A stretch of DNA of 33,070 bases. Origin: TTA-H9 sp002071415 (lineage in GTDB: Bacteria; Bacteroidota; Bacteroidia; Bacteroidales; TTA-H9). Position numbers and translations under genes: made by a program. The stretch covers positions 1 through 33,070 of the forward strand of contig DAONSX010000024.1 of assembly GCA_035411425.1 (NCBI GenBank), given 5' to 3'. The notes under the pieces were generated by a model. The model did no database searches, was not told the DNA's origin, and saw only the letters and a program-made list of their open reading frames with translations. This document shows, in pieces, positions 1 to 7,959 of the stretch. Position 1 is the stretch's first letter. The number at the start of each line of letters is the position of its first letter.

Positions 1-40
1 TTAATTAATTAGTTATCAAAAAGTTATTAACAATTTGAGT

Positions 41-379
41 TTATAGACAGACTCTATTTAGAGTTGCGATTTTACCAAGAGGGGTATTTAAAAACAACTT
101 ATTCTTGTCCTGCAATGGTATGTAAGTTTTAAAATCTTTTTTTAAATTACCAATTTCCAATAATAAGCCTTGATAATAGGAATGGTTAAAATCAACATTA
201 TTCTCAACAGATTTTTCTAAATTAAATTTCTTTAAAACTTCAGATTTATATTCATTCAGAGCCCAAAGTCCCGGTTTGATTTTGAAAAAATATCTATCAT
301 CTTGAACAATTTTTCTTATTGAAGCAAGAGGTGTTTTAGTAGCCCAATTTGAAACATCAACACACACACTAATCACCAT
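41..379 (-). pseudogene. Fragment of a winged-helix (HARE-HTH-like) protein, truncated at both ends
   Basis: This 112-residue frame contains a block (DVSNWATKTPLASIRKIV, then FFKIKPGLWALNEYK) that resembles a winged-helix domain found at the N-terminus of restriction-enzyme-like or DNA-binding Bacteroidota proteins. That resemblance is from memory and is an inference. The natural N-terminus seems lost. The first residues (MVISVCV) are encoded by the end of the low-complexity repeat cassette, which even supplies the ATG. The C-terminus also looks cut: the conserved-looking text stops near IATLN and is followed by RVCL and a stop, whereas relatives I recall are much longer. I read it as a gene remnant rather than a working protein. 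It may also be affected by a contig edge, since it begins only 40 bases from the window end. Confidence 0.45.
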
Positions 380-575
380 CCACTATCCACTATCCACTAT
401 CCACCAGTCTCCTCGTCTCCCAGTCTCCCTGTCTCCTTTGCTCCCTTCTTCCGTTTTAAACTTTATAAACTTTTAACTTACCAATCGCCATTCACCATCC
501 TCCCGTCCCCTCATCGCCTCGTCACCCCGTCTCCTCGTCTCCTCGTCTCCTCGTCTCCCTTCCTCCCTTCTTCAT
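355..575 (-). repeat. Low-complexity composite repeat cassette, left copy
   Basis: On the - strand this stretch is purine-rich. It is built from short imperfect units: GGAGACGA repeats (about 515-560), GGGAGACT/GGAGACA variants (about 400-440) and three GGATAGT units (about 379-403). The two G-rich tracts flank an A/T-rich core at 453-500 containing GTTAAAAGTTTATAAAG preceded by GGTGAATGGCGATTGGTAA. The same modules in the same order occur in the opposite orientation at 30740-31020. It resembles the short tandem repeats that litter intergenic space in some Bacteroidota and cyanobacteria. It lies between a truncated gene and the transketolase promoter. No coding potential is evident. Confidence 0.8.
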
Positions 576-587
576 ATTTTCTCTCGT

Positions 588-620
588 CTTGTATTATTTT
601 TCGAAATTTTTCTAATTTTG
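588..620 (+). promoter_or_regulatory. Promoter of the transketolase operon
   Basis: CTTG at 588-591 is followed after 21 bases by TAATTTTG at 613-620. This fits the Bacteroidota primary-sigma pattern (TTTG or TTG, 19-21 bases, TANNTTTG). The predicted transcript start lies just upstream of the ATG at 634, so the leader would be very short. The promoter sits directly beside the repeat cassette. Confidence 0.55.
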
Positions 621-633
621 GCTAAGCAATTTG

Positions 634-1461
634 ATGATGAATACCTCTATCGAACAACTTCGCCTTACGGCAAAATCTATCCGAATATGGGTGGTGAAGA
701 GTCTGGCGGCGGCTGGGTCGGGTCATTTGGGTGGGTCTCTGGGCATGGCCGATGTGCTTACCATGCTTTATTTCAAAGTATTGAGACACGATCCTAAGAA
801 TCCCTTCTGGTCTTGTCGTGACCGATTTATTCTTTCTATTGGCCATGTTGCCCCGGTATTATATTCTACTCTTGCTCATGCAGGTTATTTTCCTTTGGAA
901 GAACTTTTGACGCTGAGGAAATTAGGAAGTCGGTTGCAAGGTCATCCAGGTAAGGAATATGGTTTGCCGGGGCTGGAACTTTCGGCGGGTTCGCTGGGAC
1001 AGGGGTTAAGCGTAAGCGTAGGTTTATCGCTGGGTTTTAAGCTCGATAAACTTGATAACAAGGTTTATTGTTTATTAGGTGATGGTGAGTTACAGGAAGG
1101 TTCTGTTTGGGAAGCGGCGATGGCTGCTGGTCATTATCACTTGGATCATTTGGTGGCTATTGTGGATAGAAATGGAGTCCAAATAGATGGCCCCACAGAA
1201 AAGGTGATGCGTTTAGAACCTTTACGTCAGAAATGGGAAGCCTTTGGATGGGAAGTTACCGAATGTGATGGTAACAATTTGGAGGAATTATCTCTGGCCT
1301 TTGAAAAGATTGGTCAGGAATCATCGAAGCCGAAGGTTTTGATTGCAAGGACCATTATGGGTAAAGGTGTATCGGCCATCGAAGGTGATTATCACTGGCA
1401 TGGAAAAGCGCCAAGTCAAGCTCAAACCGAAGAATTTATTAATGAAATCCTCAGCAAATGA
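634..1461 (+). CDS. tkt (N-terminal part): Transketolase, N-terminal (TPP-binding) subunit
   Basis: Half of a split transketolase, which moves two-carbon ketol units between sugar phosphates in the non-oxidative pentose phosphate pathway, using thiamine diphosphate (TPP) and Mg. The N-terminal glycine-rich GSGHLGGSLGMA segment (about residues 28-39) and the TPP/Mg motif (LLGDGELQEGS near residue 150, ending in DRNG near 180) are intact. Its 275 residues are the usual size for the N-subunit of split bacterial transketolases. The frame opens with a TTG at 631, but ATG at 634 (or the adjacent ATG at 637) is the likelier start. Its stop overlaps the next gene's start (ATGA), implying translational coupling and equal subunit amounts. 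The assignment is firm; pentose specificity is inferred from the family, since related split enzymes can act on other ketoses. Confidence 0.93.
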   Translation: MMNTSIEQLRLTAKSIRIWVVKSLAAAGSGHLGGSLGMADVLTMLYFKVLRHDPKNPFWSCRDRFILSIGHVAPVLYSTLAHAGYFPLEELLTLRKLGSRLQGHPGKEYGLPGLELSAGSLGQGLSVSVGLSLGFKLDKLDNKVYCLLGDGELQEGSVWEAAMAAGHYHLDHLVAIVDRNGVQIDGPTEKVMRLEPLRQKWEAFGWEVTECDGNNLEELSLAFEKIGQESSKPKVLIARTIMGKGVSAIEGDYHWHGKAPSQAQTEEFINEILSK

Positions 1462-2429
1462 ATAGTTTCCAATTGAAAGGGTTGAAGGCTACGCGCGCGG
1501 GTTTTGGTGAAGGGGTTGTCGAAGCCGGTCGAAGGAATAACGATGTAGTGGTGATTGGAGCGGATATCACTTCGTCGGTTGGTTTGGATGGTTTTGCGCG
1601 GGAATTTCCCGATCGTTTTTTTTCTATGGGTATTGCCGAACAAAATGGCATGGGAGTAGCTGCAGGATTGGCCCTCGAAGGGAAGATTCCGGTATTTTCG
1701 ACTTATGCTGTATTTTCTGCTTTTAGGGCAGCTGATCAGCTCAGAATTTCGGTTTGTTACAATAATTTACATGTAATAATAGGTGGGGCACATGCCGGGA
1801 TATCTGTGGGACCCGATGGAGCTACACATCAAGCGCTCGAAGACCTTGCTTATGTTCGCGCTTTGCCGAATATAACGGTTCTGAGTCCCTGTGATGCTAG
1901 CCAGGCTTTCAAGGCAACTCTATCGGCTTTATTGGAGATAGCGGGGCCTGTTTATATACGATTTGGAAGGGAAAATGTACCCGATTTTACAACTTACGAT
2001 CTGGAATTTATCCCAGGGAAGGCTCAGGTTTTTCGTCCGGGAAAGGATGTTACCATCATTGCTACTGGCCATTTGGTATGGCCGTCAATCGAAGCTTCAG
2101 AATTGCTTGCTAAACAGGGGATTTCAGCCAGAGTCATCAATCTGCATACTATTAAACCGATCGATGAAGAAACCATCATCAGGGCGGCCGCAGAAACGGG
2201 GTGCATACTCACTGCCGAAGAGCATCAGATACATGGAGGAATGGGTAGTGCTGTGGCTGAAGTGATCGTGAGAGATCATGTCGTACCTATGGAAATGATC
2301 GGAATTAATGATACTTTCGGAGAATCGGGACAACCCGATGAACTGATGAAAAAATTCGGCCTGACTGCGGAAAATATTGCTCAAAAAACGACTCAATTAT
2401 TGAAAAGAAAGAAAATAACAAACTCATAA
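1458..2429 (+). CDS. tkt (C-terminal part): Transketolase, C-terminal subunit
   Basis: Partner of the preceding gene. It carries the pyrimidine-binding domain of transketolase, with GIAEQNGMGVAAGLALEG (about residues 59-76) supplying the Glu that activates the TPP aminopyrimidine ring. A central stretch with HAGISVGPDGATHQ follows, and then the C-terminal transketolase domain (about 190-310), where RVINLHTIKPID and GMGSAVAEV are typical. At 323 residues it is of normal length for this subunit. The start codon overlaps the stop of the N-subunit gene, and its own stop overlaps the start of the next gene (TAATG), so all three are probably co-translated. The active site would form across the dimer of both subunits. 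Confidence 0.93.
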   Translation: MNSFQLKGLKATRAGFGEGVVEAGRRNNDVVVIGADITSSVGLDGFAREFPDRFFSMGIAEQNGMGVAAGLALEGKIPVFSTYAVFSAFRAADQLRISVCYNNLHVIIGGAHAGISVGPDGATHQALEDLAYVRALPNITVLSPCDASQAFKATLSALLEIAGPVYIRFGRENVPDFTTYDLEFIPGKAQVFRPGKDVTIIATGHLVWPSIEASELLAKQGISARVINLHTIKPIDEETIIRAAAETGCILTAEEHQIHGGMGSAVAEVIVRDHVVPMEMIGINDTFGESGQPDELMKKFGLTAENIAQKTTQLLKRKKITNS

Positions 2430-3034
2430 TGAATACATTCATAGTTTTATTACAAAGCACTATCCCTTCATTACTGGTGTTGGCCGTAGCGGTTTACTTT
2501 TTCCATGCTTCTAACGAACAATTTCTGAAAAGGTGGAAAGACACAGTACCTCTCTTAAAGGATGACCGAACGGAAAGATTGTTGAAATCATTCATCGAGA
2601 GAGAAGAGAAATTACAGCTTTTGTCCATCAAAAAAGAAAATCAGCGTATTACACTTCCTTTACGATTACAGGCTTACGAGCGTTTTGTGCTCTTGCTCGA
2701 ACGTATTACGTTATCACGCTTGCTACTGAGAGTTGCAGAACCTGCATTGACTGCCCAACAGCTTCAACATTCCCTTATTCTGAACATTAGAAATGAATTT
2801 GAGCATAACCTTTCGCAACAGATTTATATTTCGGAAACATCGTGGGAATGGATCAAAAAAACGGTAGAAGAAAGTATTCAATTGATCAATACTTCGGCTT
2901 CGACAATACCTGCCGATTCATCGGCTTCGGTTTTGATTTCGCTGCTTATGGAGATGGAAAATTCCGGCCAGGCACCTCAGACTCATAAAGTCATCAGCCA
3001 CCTACATGCCGAAGCTCAGTTCCTTTTAGCCTGA
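2429..3034 (+). CDS. Conserved Bacteroidota protein with N-terminal membrane anchor (DUF7935-like)
   Basis: A 201-residue protein with one hydrophobic segment at about residues 5-25, then a charged linker and a mostly helical body. The block LPLRLQAYERFVLLLERI (about residues 76-93) resembles a Bacteroidota family of unknown function that I remember as DUF7935; that name is tentative. No catalytic motif is visible. It overlaps the end of the transketolase C-subunit gene by one base and is probably the last gene of that operon. A functional tie to sugar metabolism is not shown; co-transcription is the only link. The predicted topology is a short N-terminal anchor with the rest in the cytoplasm. 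Confidence 0.7.
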   Translation: MNTFIVLLQSTIPSLLVLAVAVYFFHASNEQFLKRWKDTVPLLKDDRTERLLKSFIEREEKLQLLSIKKENQRITLPLRLQAYERFVLLLERITLSRLLLRVAEPALTAQQLQHSLILNIRNEFEHNLSQQIYISETSWEWIKKTVEESIQLINTSASTIPADSSASVLISLLMEMENSGQAPQTHKVISHLHAEAQFLLA

Positions 3035-3475
3035 GGATAGATTTTTATATCACAGGATTTGATGACCATACCACTGATATCTACCATAGACTTTAGTGTG
3101 ATAATTTAAATCGGTAAAAGAAGCGGGTAGAATTATCAGAGTTGGGATCATTATCAACGCACTCCATATTTTGTAAAATCTCGAATTTTCTTAGCCATTG
3201 ATGATGGTGTTTTACTCGAACAGAATCCGAATGGATAAGCTCGACCAATTGAGTATCAGAATGCTTATCATCTTGCAATGATTGTGTAATGAAGACATTT
3301 TTACTGGTACATTTCCGGATTGGCTTTATGGTAGCTTGGCATAAACCTTAGTTTTGTTCATAAGAATTGGGAGTTTTAACTCTGAGAGTTCGGGGGAAAA
3401 GGTTTCGGGAAAGGCTATGTGCGATATGATTGAGCCCCGCCACGAAGTGGCGGGGCTCAATCATCACAAGCTCGA
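3035..3475. other. 440-base gap between converging transcription units
   Basis: No convincing gene. A 61-codon - strand frame at 3093-3278 (starts MQDDKHSDTQ) has no motif I recognise and no clear promoter or ribosome-binding site. + strand frames are broken by many stops. The only clear structure is the perfect hairpin at 3426-3464. The stretch could be a decayed gene. Confidence 0.5.
3426..3464. repeat. Perfect 18-bp hairpin, possible terminator or REP-like element
   Basis: ATGATTGAGCCCCGCCAC (3426-3443), loop GAA, then the exact reverse complement (3447-3464). It begins 11 bases past the stop of the - strand DUF4397 gene and lies between two converging genes, so it could terminate transcription. 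There is no T-tract on either side, however. The long, perfect, GC-rich stem in an A/T-rich surround also fits a dispersed palindromic element. Confidence 0.75.
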
Positions 3476-5866
3476 TTATTTGGTTATTTGCAATTTTTTT
3501 ATTGTTACCGAATTATCGGTAATTATTCTTACGAAATACATACCCCAAGGCAATTCCGAAACATCGAACTTCTCTTTTGCAGCAAACGCTATGTGCCAAT
3601 TCTTGCTCCATATTTTTTTACCTTCGAGGGAGTATAACTCCAAAATCATTGGTCCAGCAAGATTGTTGACACTTACTTCGATAAAATCATAAGCCGGATT
3701 GGGATAAATCTTAATGTTGTCATCATTTTGTATTTCGCTGGTTCCTGTAACATCCAGCAATGGAATATAAGCTCCGCCTTCGGCTGGAATCAAATATAAA
3801 CCGAGAGCCTGCCCATTGCTGTTGTTTTCGGGATGATAAAATCCAGAAACAATGGCTAAAACTGCTTTACCAGTATGCTGTAAAGTATTTAATGGAACCT
3901 GGTAACTCTTTAGAATTCCATTTCCCGAGATGAGATGCCAACCTTGATCAGTGGAATTGACTTCTGTATAAGAACTGTACATGGTATACGAAAGTCCTTC
4001 GAATATGCTGTTCATCGAAAAATCGAATACCGAATATTCTGGGGCATCGATACTCCCATGATGAAACAGCACATCGATCTTTGTATTGTTCAAGGCAATT
4101 GTACGAGCATTAGCGAAGATTTCCATAGAAACAGGTGTTAAGGGACTATATCCGCTTGAACTAGCTATACCATCAAGAAGGATTATATAATGTTTTCCCG
4201 ATTCAAGTGTCAGATTCAGGCTTGTTAGAGGATTATCCGGTGAAATGGAAGTTTGGGGTAAAACGCTAAATGTCAGATTTTGGTTTGCCGGAACTTCGAG
4301 ATAGGGAGAAGCTTTCTGAAACAGATGGTTATCGAGGAGCATCTGATTATTCATCCAGATATCGAGGCTTTGAGCCGAGGTATCGGCAATATTATGTATG
4401 AACTGTACAAATGAGGTAGTGGGAGGAATATAAATTGGCAGTTCGAACAAGGCTCCTCCATTCTTTCCGGAGAGATACAAACCAAAAGCAGGACCATTGC
4501 TATTATTTGTGGGATTTACAAAACCAGCGACACAAAGCGACAAGGCTTCACCTTGTAAACCGAGTGCTGAAAGTGGCAAAGAATAAGTATATAAGACTTC
4601 ATTACCCGGTTTATTTCTAACTTCGATGACATAGTCGGCAGTGGTAAGAGATAAATAGCCCTCAGATGCAAAATTCCCATATTCTAAATTCTCCATTAAT
4701 AAACCCAGACCTATTCCTGTTTCGTAAAGTTCGATAGTTGGAGCGTCGGTCGAACCATGAAATACCAACATATCGGTAGCATTTGGCGAGTTAGCTTCAA
4801 TTCGGGCACTATCGAAAGGATAAATCTGTAGGGCAGGGGCCGGTGTATATCCTGTTTCACTTGTAATCCCGGTAAGCATAAGTATATACTTTTGTCGATC
4901 GTGAAAAGTATAGGAGAGGGAAACGAGAGGATTATCGGGGGAAGTGCTCCCAGCGGGTTGAATCGCAATCACTTGATTCTTTTCTGCAAGAATCTCGATA
5001 AAAGGCAAAGAATTTCCGAAAGGTAAATCTGCACCGAATTTTTTATTTCCAATCCAAACATCCATGCTATCGAGCGCTCGATCGGCACAAAGATGAACGA
5101 TCTGGATTGATGCCATTGGGTCGGGTATTTGAGGCAAGGACACACCCATACCTCCATTCGCCGAAACGATATAGAAACCCAGATTTTCTCCATTGTTGTT
5201 TAAGCCGGGGACCAGAAATCCCGAAGCCATTAGAACGAAGGCTTGACCCGAATAGGTTGTCAAATCGAACTGTAAACGAAAATATCGTGTTCCACTGGTT
5301 GAATCCTTTATTTCGAGCACATAGTTGGCTGGGGTTAACTCCTTGTAACCATCGAATTGCCCATAAGTTAGATCGTCACTCAGAAGTCCTAAAGAAGTTG
5401 TTTCTATAATGTCGAAGGCAGGAGCGTCGGTTGAGCCACCGAAAAACAATACATCGGTTTGGCCAGGTGTATTCGAAGTTTCACGCCCATAATCGATGAT
5501 CTGTAACTCGAACGGTTGCCACGGATGATAGCCATTCCCATCGATAATGCCTTGCGCAATGGCTATATAAGTTTTCCCTTGAGAGAACATGACAGCAGTG
5601 CTATAAAATGCACTTTCGGAATTAATCGAATTTCCCGGACAAATTTCGATTAAAAGCGGAATTCCCGACGGCCCCTGAATAAACTCCGAAGCCTCCCTGA
5701 ATTTCACATTATCGAGCATCAGAGTTTTATTTACATAAATATCAATCGAATCTAAACTCACATCGGGTGAATTATGAATAAACTGTAACCGGGCTTGGCC
5801 AAAAGAAATTAAAGGAAAGTAACTTAAACCGAAAATTAATAAAGAAAAAATTTTGTGGATTTTCAT
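3476..5866 (-). CDS. Secreted protein with three DUF4397-type repeat units and a T9SS type A sorting domain
   Basis: A 796-residue exported protein. Residues 1-24 are a Sec signal peptide (hydrophobic core FSLLIFGLSYFPLISFG). Three homologous units of about 220 residues follow: 26-245, 252-477 and 486-703. Each has an opening half (QFIHNSPD.., SIDIYVN, YIAIAQGI..GY) typical of DUF4397 and a second half with LFFGGSTDAP, YVLEI and ASGF..P..N.NG..LGFY signatures. Residues about 717-796 (IYPNPAYDFIEV to KKLQITK) form a type IX secretion sorting domain, so the protein should cross the outer membrane and be surface-attached or released. Its binding partner is unknown; DUF4397 units are beta-sandwich-like and probably adhesive or structural (inference). 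It is monocistronic, with a hairpin just downstream. The units have diverged from each other, so the triplication is old. Confidence 0.88.
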   Translation of the reverse strand: MKIHKIFSLLIFGLSYFPLISFGQARLQFIHNSPDVSLDSIDIYVNKTLMLDNVKFREASEFIQGPSGIPLLIEICPGNSINSESAFYSTAVMFSQGKTYIAIAQGIIDGNGYHPWQPFELQIIDYGRETSNTPGQTDVLFFGGSTDAPAFDIIETTSLGLLSDDLTYGQFDGYKELTPANYVLEIKDSTSGTRYFRLQFDLTTYSGQAFVLMASGFLVPGLNNNGENLGFYIVSANGGMGVSLPQIPDPMASIQIVHLCADRALDSMDVWIGNKKFGADLPFGNSLPFIEILAEKNQVIAIQPAGSTSPDNPLVSLSYTFHDRQKYILMLTGITSETGYTPAPALQIYPFDSARIEANSPNATDMLVFHGSTDAPTIELYETGIGLGLLMENLEYGNFASEGYLSLTTADYVIEVRNKPGNEVLYTYSLPLSALGLQGEALSLCVAGFVNPTNNSNGPAFGLYLSGKNGGALFELPIYIPPTTSFVQFIHNIADTSAQSLDIWMNNQMLLDNHLFQKASPYLEVPANQNLTFSVLPQTSISPDNPLTSLNLTLESGKHYIILLDGIASSSGYSPLTPVSMEIFANARTIALNNTKIDVLFHHGSIDAPEYSVFDFSMNSIFEGLSYTMYSSYTEVNSTDQGWHLISGNGILKSYQVPLNTLQHTGKAVLAIVSGFYHPENNSNGQALGLYLIPAEGGAYIPLLDVTGTSEIQNDDNIKIYPNPAYDFIEVSVNNLAGPMILELYSLEGKKIWSKNWHIAFAAKEKFDVSELPWGMYFVRIITDNSVTIKKLQITK

Positions 5867-6052
5867 TGATTATTAAGTTTTTAATGGCTATTTTTCAAAA
5901 TATCAGGCATTTGAATCCCCCCTTCAAACCGCATTCTGTAGTCATCGCAATAAGTTAGGCCACGAAATTACATTTTTTTCCATAACTAAAGAATCGAATA
6001 CCAATCAAAATCTTTTAACCCTTATTTGTTAAAAGTGTTTGGAATTGATAAA

Positions 6053-6076
6053 AAATGACCTCCATAGAGGTCATTT
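6053..6076 (-). terminator. Terminator of the ECF sigma factor gene
   Basis: AAATGACCTC (6053-6062), loop CATA, GAGGTCATTT (6067-6076) form a perfect 10-bp stem. Read on the - strand it is followed by a short T-run and A/T-rich sequence. It lies about 40 bases past the sigma factor stop and before the DUF4397 gene. Confidence 0.75.
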
Positions 6077-6114
6077 CATATATGCGCCATATATATTCTA
6101 ACTCGTTGGAAAAT

Positions 6115-6621
6115 TTAATTTTGATAATCGCGTAGAATTTCCATCAGTTTCTTTCTGCCGAAAAAAATTCTACTCTTTACAGTACCTATCGAAAGGTTCA
6201 TTTGATCGGCAATTTCCTTATACTTATATCCACGCGTATGCATCAAGAATGGGATGCGATGTTCTTCGCCGAGGCTTTGAATACTTTTCTGTATCTCCTT
6301 TGCGTGTAGGCTCGAATCTGGCCTTTCGGCTTCCATGGTGCTCTTTGCATTCAAATGATAAATATCATCAGTGCTATCGATAAAGGCATTCAAGCGAACC
6401 TCCCGACGGTAATTGTTAATGAAGGTGTTTTTCATGATGGTGTAAGTCCAAGCTTTGAGATTTGTCCCTGCATCAAACTTGTCGCGGTAGATTATCGCCT
6501 TCAAATAGGTATCCTGTACCAGATCGCTTGCCTCATCAACATTCTTAGTCAATGATAAAGCAAAACTATTCAGGCTGTTTTGTAAACTTAACAATTGATA
6601 ATTAAACTCTATTTCGCTCAT
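6115..6621 (-). CDS. ECF-type RNA polymerase sigma factor (sigma-70 family)
   Basis: A 168-residue sigma factor with region 2 at about residues 10-78 (DLVQDTYLKA, then LKAWTYTIMKNTFINNYRR, the promoter-melting segment) and region 4 at about 108-162. The latter holds the HTH (YKYKEIADQMNLSIGTVKSRI) that reads the -35 region. Size and layout are those of ECF sigma factors. No anti-sigma factor gene sits beside it. The next gene upstream on the same strand is a CarH/LitR-like MerR regulator. Sigma factor and MerR/B12 pairs are known near carotenoid genes in flavobacteria, so a light-response role is possible (inference). A 240-base A/T-rich gap and the hairpin downstream suggest its own transcript. 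Confidence 0.9.
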   Translation of the reverse strand: MSEIEFNYQLLSLQNSLNSFALSLTKNVDEASDLVQDTYLKAIIYRDKFDAGTNLKAWTYTIMKNTFINNYRREVRLNAFIDSTDDIYHLNAKSTMEAERPDSSLHAKEIQKSIQSLGEEHRIPFLMHTRGYKYKEIADQMNLSIGTVKSRIFFGRKKLMEILRDYQN

Positions 6622-6675
6622 AATGTGGAATTTTTACTAATTAGAAAATTTCTAAAGTGTTTAAATTTTATGGCA

Positions 6676-6683
6676 CAAATTTA
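6676..6683 (-). promoter_or_regulatory. Possible -7 element for the sigma factor gene
   Basis: Read on the - strand this is TAAATTTG, a match to TANNTTTG, 54 bases before the ATG. I see no good TTTG at the right distance upstream, so the call is weak. The rest of the 6622-6861 gap is A/T-rich with no other clear signal. Confidence 0.3.
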
Positions 6684-6861
6684 AACAATATTTCTAAAAT
6701 ATGTTAACACTTTCCTATATAAATTTTTAAATATTTATTCAAAAAATGCCATTACATTGATTTACAATATAAATTGGTTGTATAATTTAACATTTATTAA
6801 CTTTTCTTGCTTAAAAAAGAAAAGCCAATGTAATTTATCAATGGAGAAGGAAGAGGAAGGA

Positions 6862-7764
6862 TTAGCTCTTTATTTTCAGTATATACTGATTATCAATGAT
6901 TTCCTTCAATTGTTGGGTGTTTTCGTAAATAAAAAAATCGGGAGGAAGGTCGAAAGGCGTTTCGATAAGTCGACCGCCGCTTAGAAGAACTTTTTTGCCC
7001 TTGCATATTTTGACTATTTTCTGAATCTGAAGGTTTAAATCGTTGCCAGAAATTCCATTGATAAATTGGGTGACCAAGAAGTCGAAAGAGTGTTTGAGTA
7101 AGGTTGATTCGATATTTTCGATGGGAAGATGAGGCCCGAGATAAAGTGTATAATGTCCCCATTTTTTTATCAGATAATAAGTAAACAACAATCCTATTTC
7201 ATGCCATTCCCCTTCGGGAAGAAAAAGCAATGAATGCAAGGCATTAGGTTTTCGCGGGGAGAGGATAGAATCGATGGCTACGATTAATTTTTGCCTAATC
7301 AGGTTACTGATGAAATGTTCATGAGCAGGCAGTATGCTTCCCGATTGCCAGAGGAGGCCGGTTCGCTCTAAAAAGGGGAATATGAGGTAGTAAAAGGTAT
7401 CTTCGAAACCACTTTTTTTAACCGATTGATCGAAAACCTCTTGAAAAATTTCCTCATCCATTTGGACCATTGCCATGATGAGTTTTTCGATCTGGCTATG
7501 CGTATCGGCACATCGCTGACCGAGCTGCATTACCTTTTCGCAAATTTCTTCTTCAGAAAGTTTGATGATTTCAGATATTCTATAGCCATGCCGGTTAAGG
7601 ATAGAGATATTGAGAATACGTTTTAAATCGTCGTCGTCGTAAGTACGAATATTGGTCGAAGTACGGCAGGGTTTCAGGACGTGATAACGCTTTTCCCAGA
7701 CTCTGAGGGTGTGAGCTTTAATTCCCGTAAATCTTTCAATATCTTTAATCAAATATTTTGACAT
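6862..7764 (-). CDS. MerR-family regulator with cobalamin-binding domain (CarH/LitR-like)
   Basis: A 300-residue regulator. Residues 1-70 form a MerR winged helix (YLIKDIERFTGIKAHTLRVWEKRY). Residues about 90-165 form a helical bundle carrying the W-x9-EH motif of B12 photoreceptors (W139, E149, H150). Residues about 175-295 form a Rossmann-like B12 domain with E186-x-H188-x-x-G191, corresponding to the DxHxxG motif whose His ligates cobalt from below. In CarH/LitR, adenosylcobalamin drives tetramer formation on DNA and light breaks it. The motifs needed for cobalamin binding are present, so light or B12 sensing is plausible but not shown. The final segment (LLSGG) is short but typical. Upstream is a divergent 195-base region shared with the GNAT gene; the gene downstream is an ECF sigma factor. 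Confidence 0.87.
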   Translation of the reverse strand: MSKYLIKDIERFTGIKAHTLRVWEKRYHVLKPCRTSTNIRTYDDDDLKRILNISILNRHGYRISEIIKLSEEEICEKVMQLGQRCADTHSQIEKLIMAMVQMDEEIFQEVFDQSVKKSGFEDTFYYLIFPFLERTGLLWQSGSILPAHEHFISNLIRQKLIVAIDSILSPRKPNALHSLLFLPEGEWHEIGLLFTYYLIKKWGHYTLYLGPHLPIENIESTLLKHSFDFLVTQFINGISGNDLNLQIQKIVKICKGKKVLLSGGRLIETPFDLPPDFFIYENTQQLKEIIDNQYILKIKS

Positions 7765-7903
7765 GGTTAAACTTTTGAAATAAGAAAGCTGTCGAGCAAC
7801 AGTCTATCGTTATTTTAACAATTGGAATGATTATATGTTTAATAAGAAATTTCGAAGGGTTGAAAATGTTCGATGAAATAACATATTGGCCTGTTTATTC
7901 GAT

Positions 7904-7935
7904 TTTGGCGAGAAAATACAATTTGTTTATCTTTG
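7904..7935 (+). promoter_or_regulatory. Promoter of the GNAT acetyltransferase gene
   Basis: TTTG at 7904-7907, 20 bases, then TATCTTTG at 7928-7935: an exact match to the Bacteroidota consensus. The ATG at 7960 follows 24 bases later. It lies in the region divergent from the MerR gene, so that regulator could bind here (inference). Confidence 0.75.
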
Positions 7936-7959
7936 TCATTCAAATAAATAAATATAATC

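Noticed and set aside
355..575. CRISPR array
   Set aside because: The repeats are short, imperfect and contiguous, without unique spacers of constant length, and no cas genes are nearby.
3093..3278. 61-codon - strand frame in the 3035-3475 gap
   Set aside because: No recognisable motif, promoter or ribosome-binding site; kept only as part of the gap description.
3354..3692. 112-codon + strand frame
   Set aside because: It runs over the hairpin and antisense to the 3' end of the DUF4397 gene; no motif, and it is explained as a shadow frame.
6801..6824. Terminator for the MerR gene
   Set aside because: CTTTTCTT and AAGAAAAG can pair, but the stem is A/T-only and weak; not enough to call.
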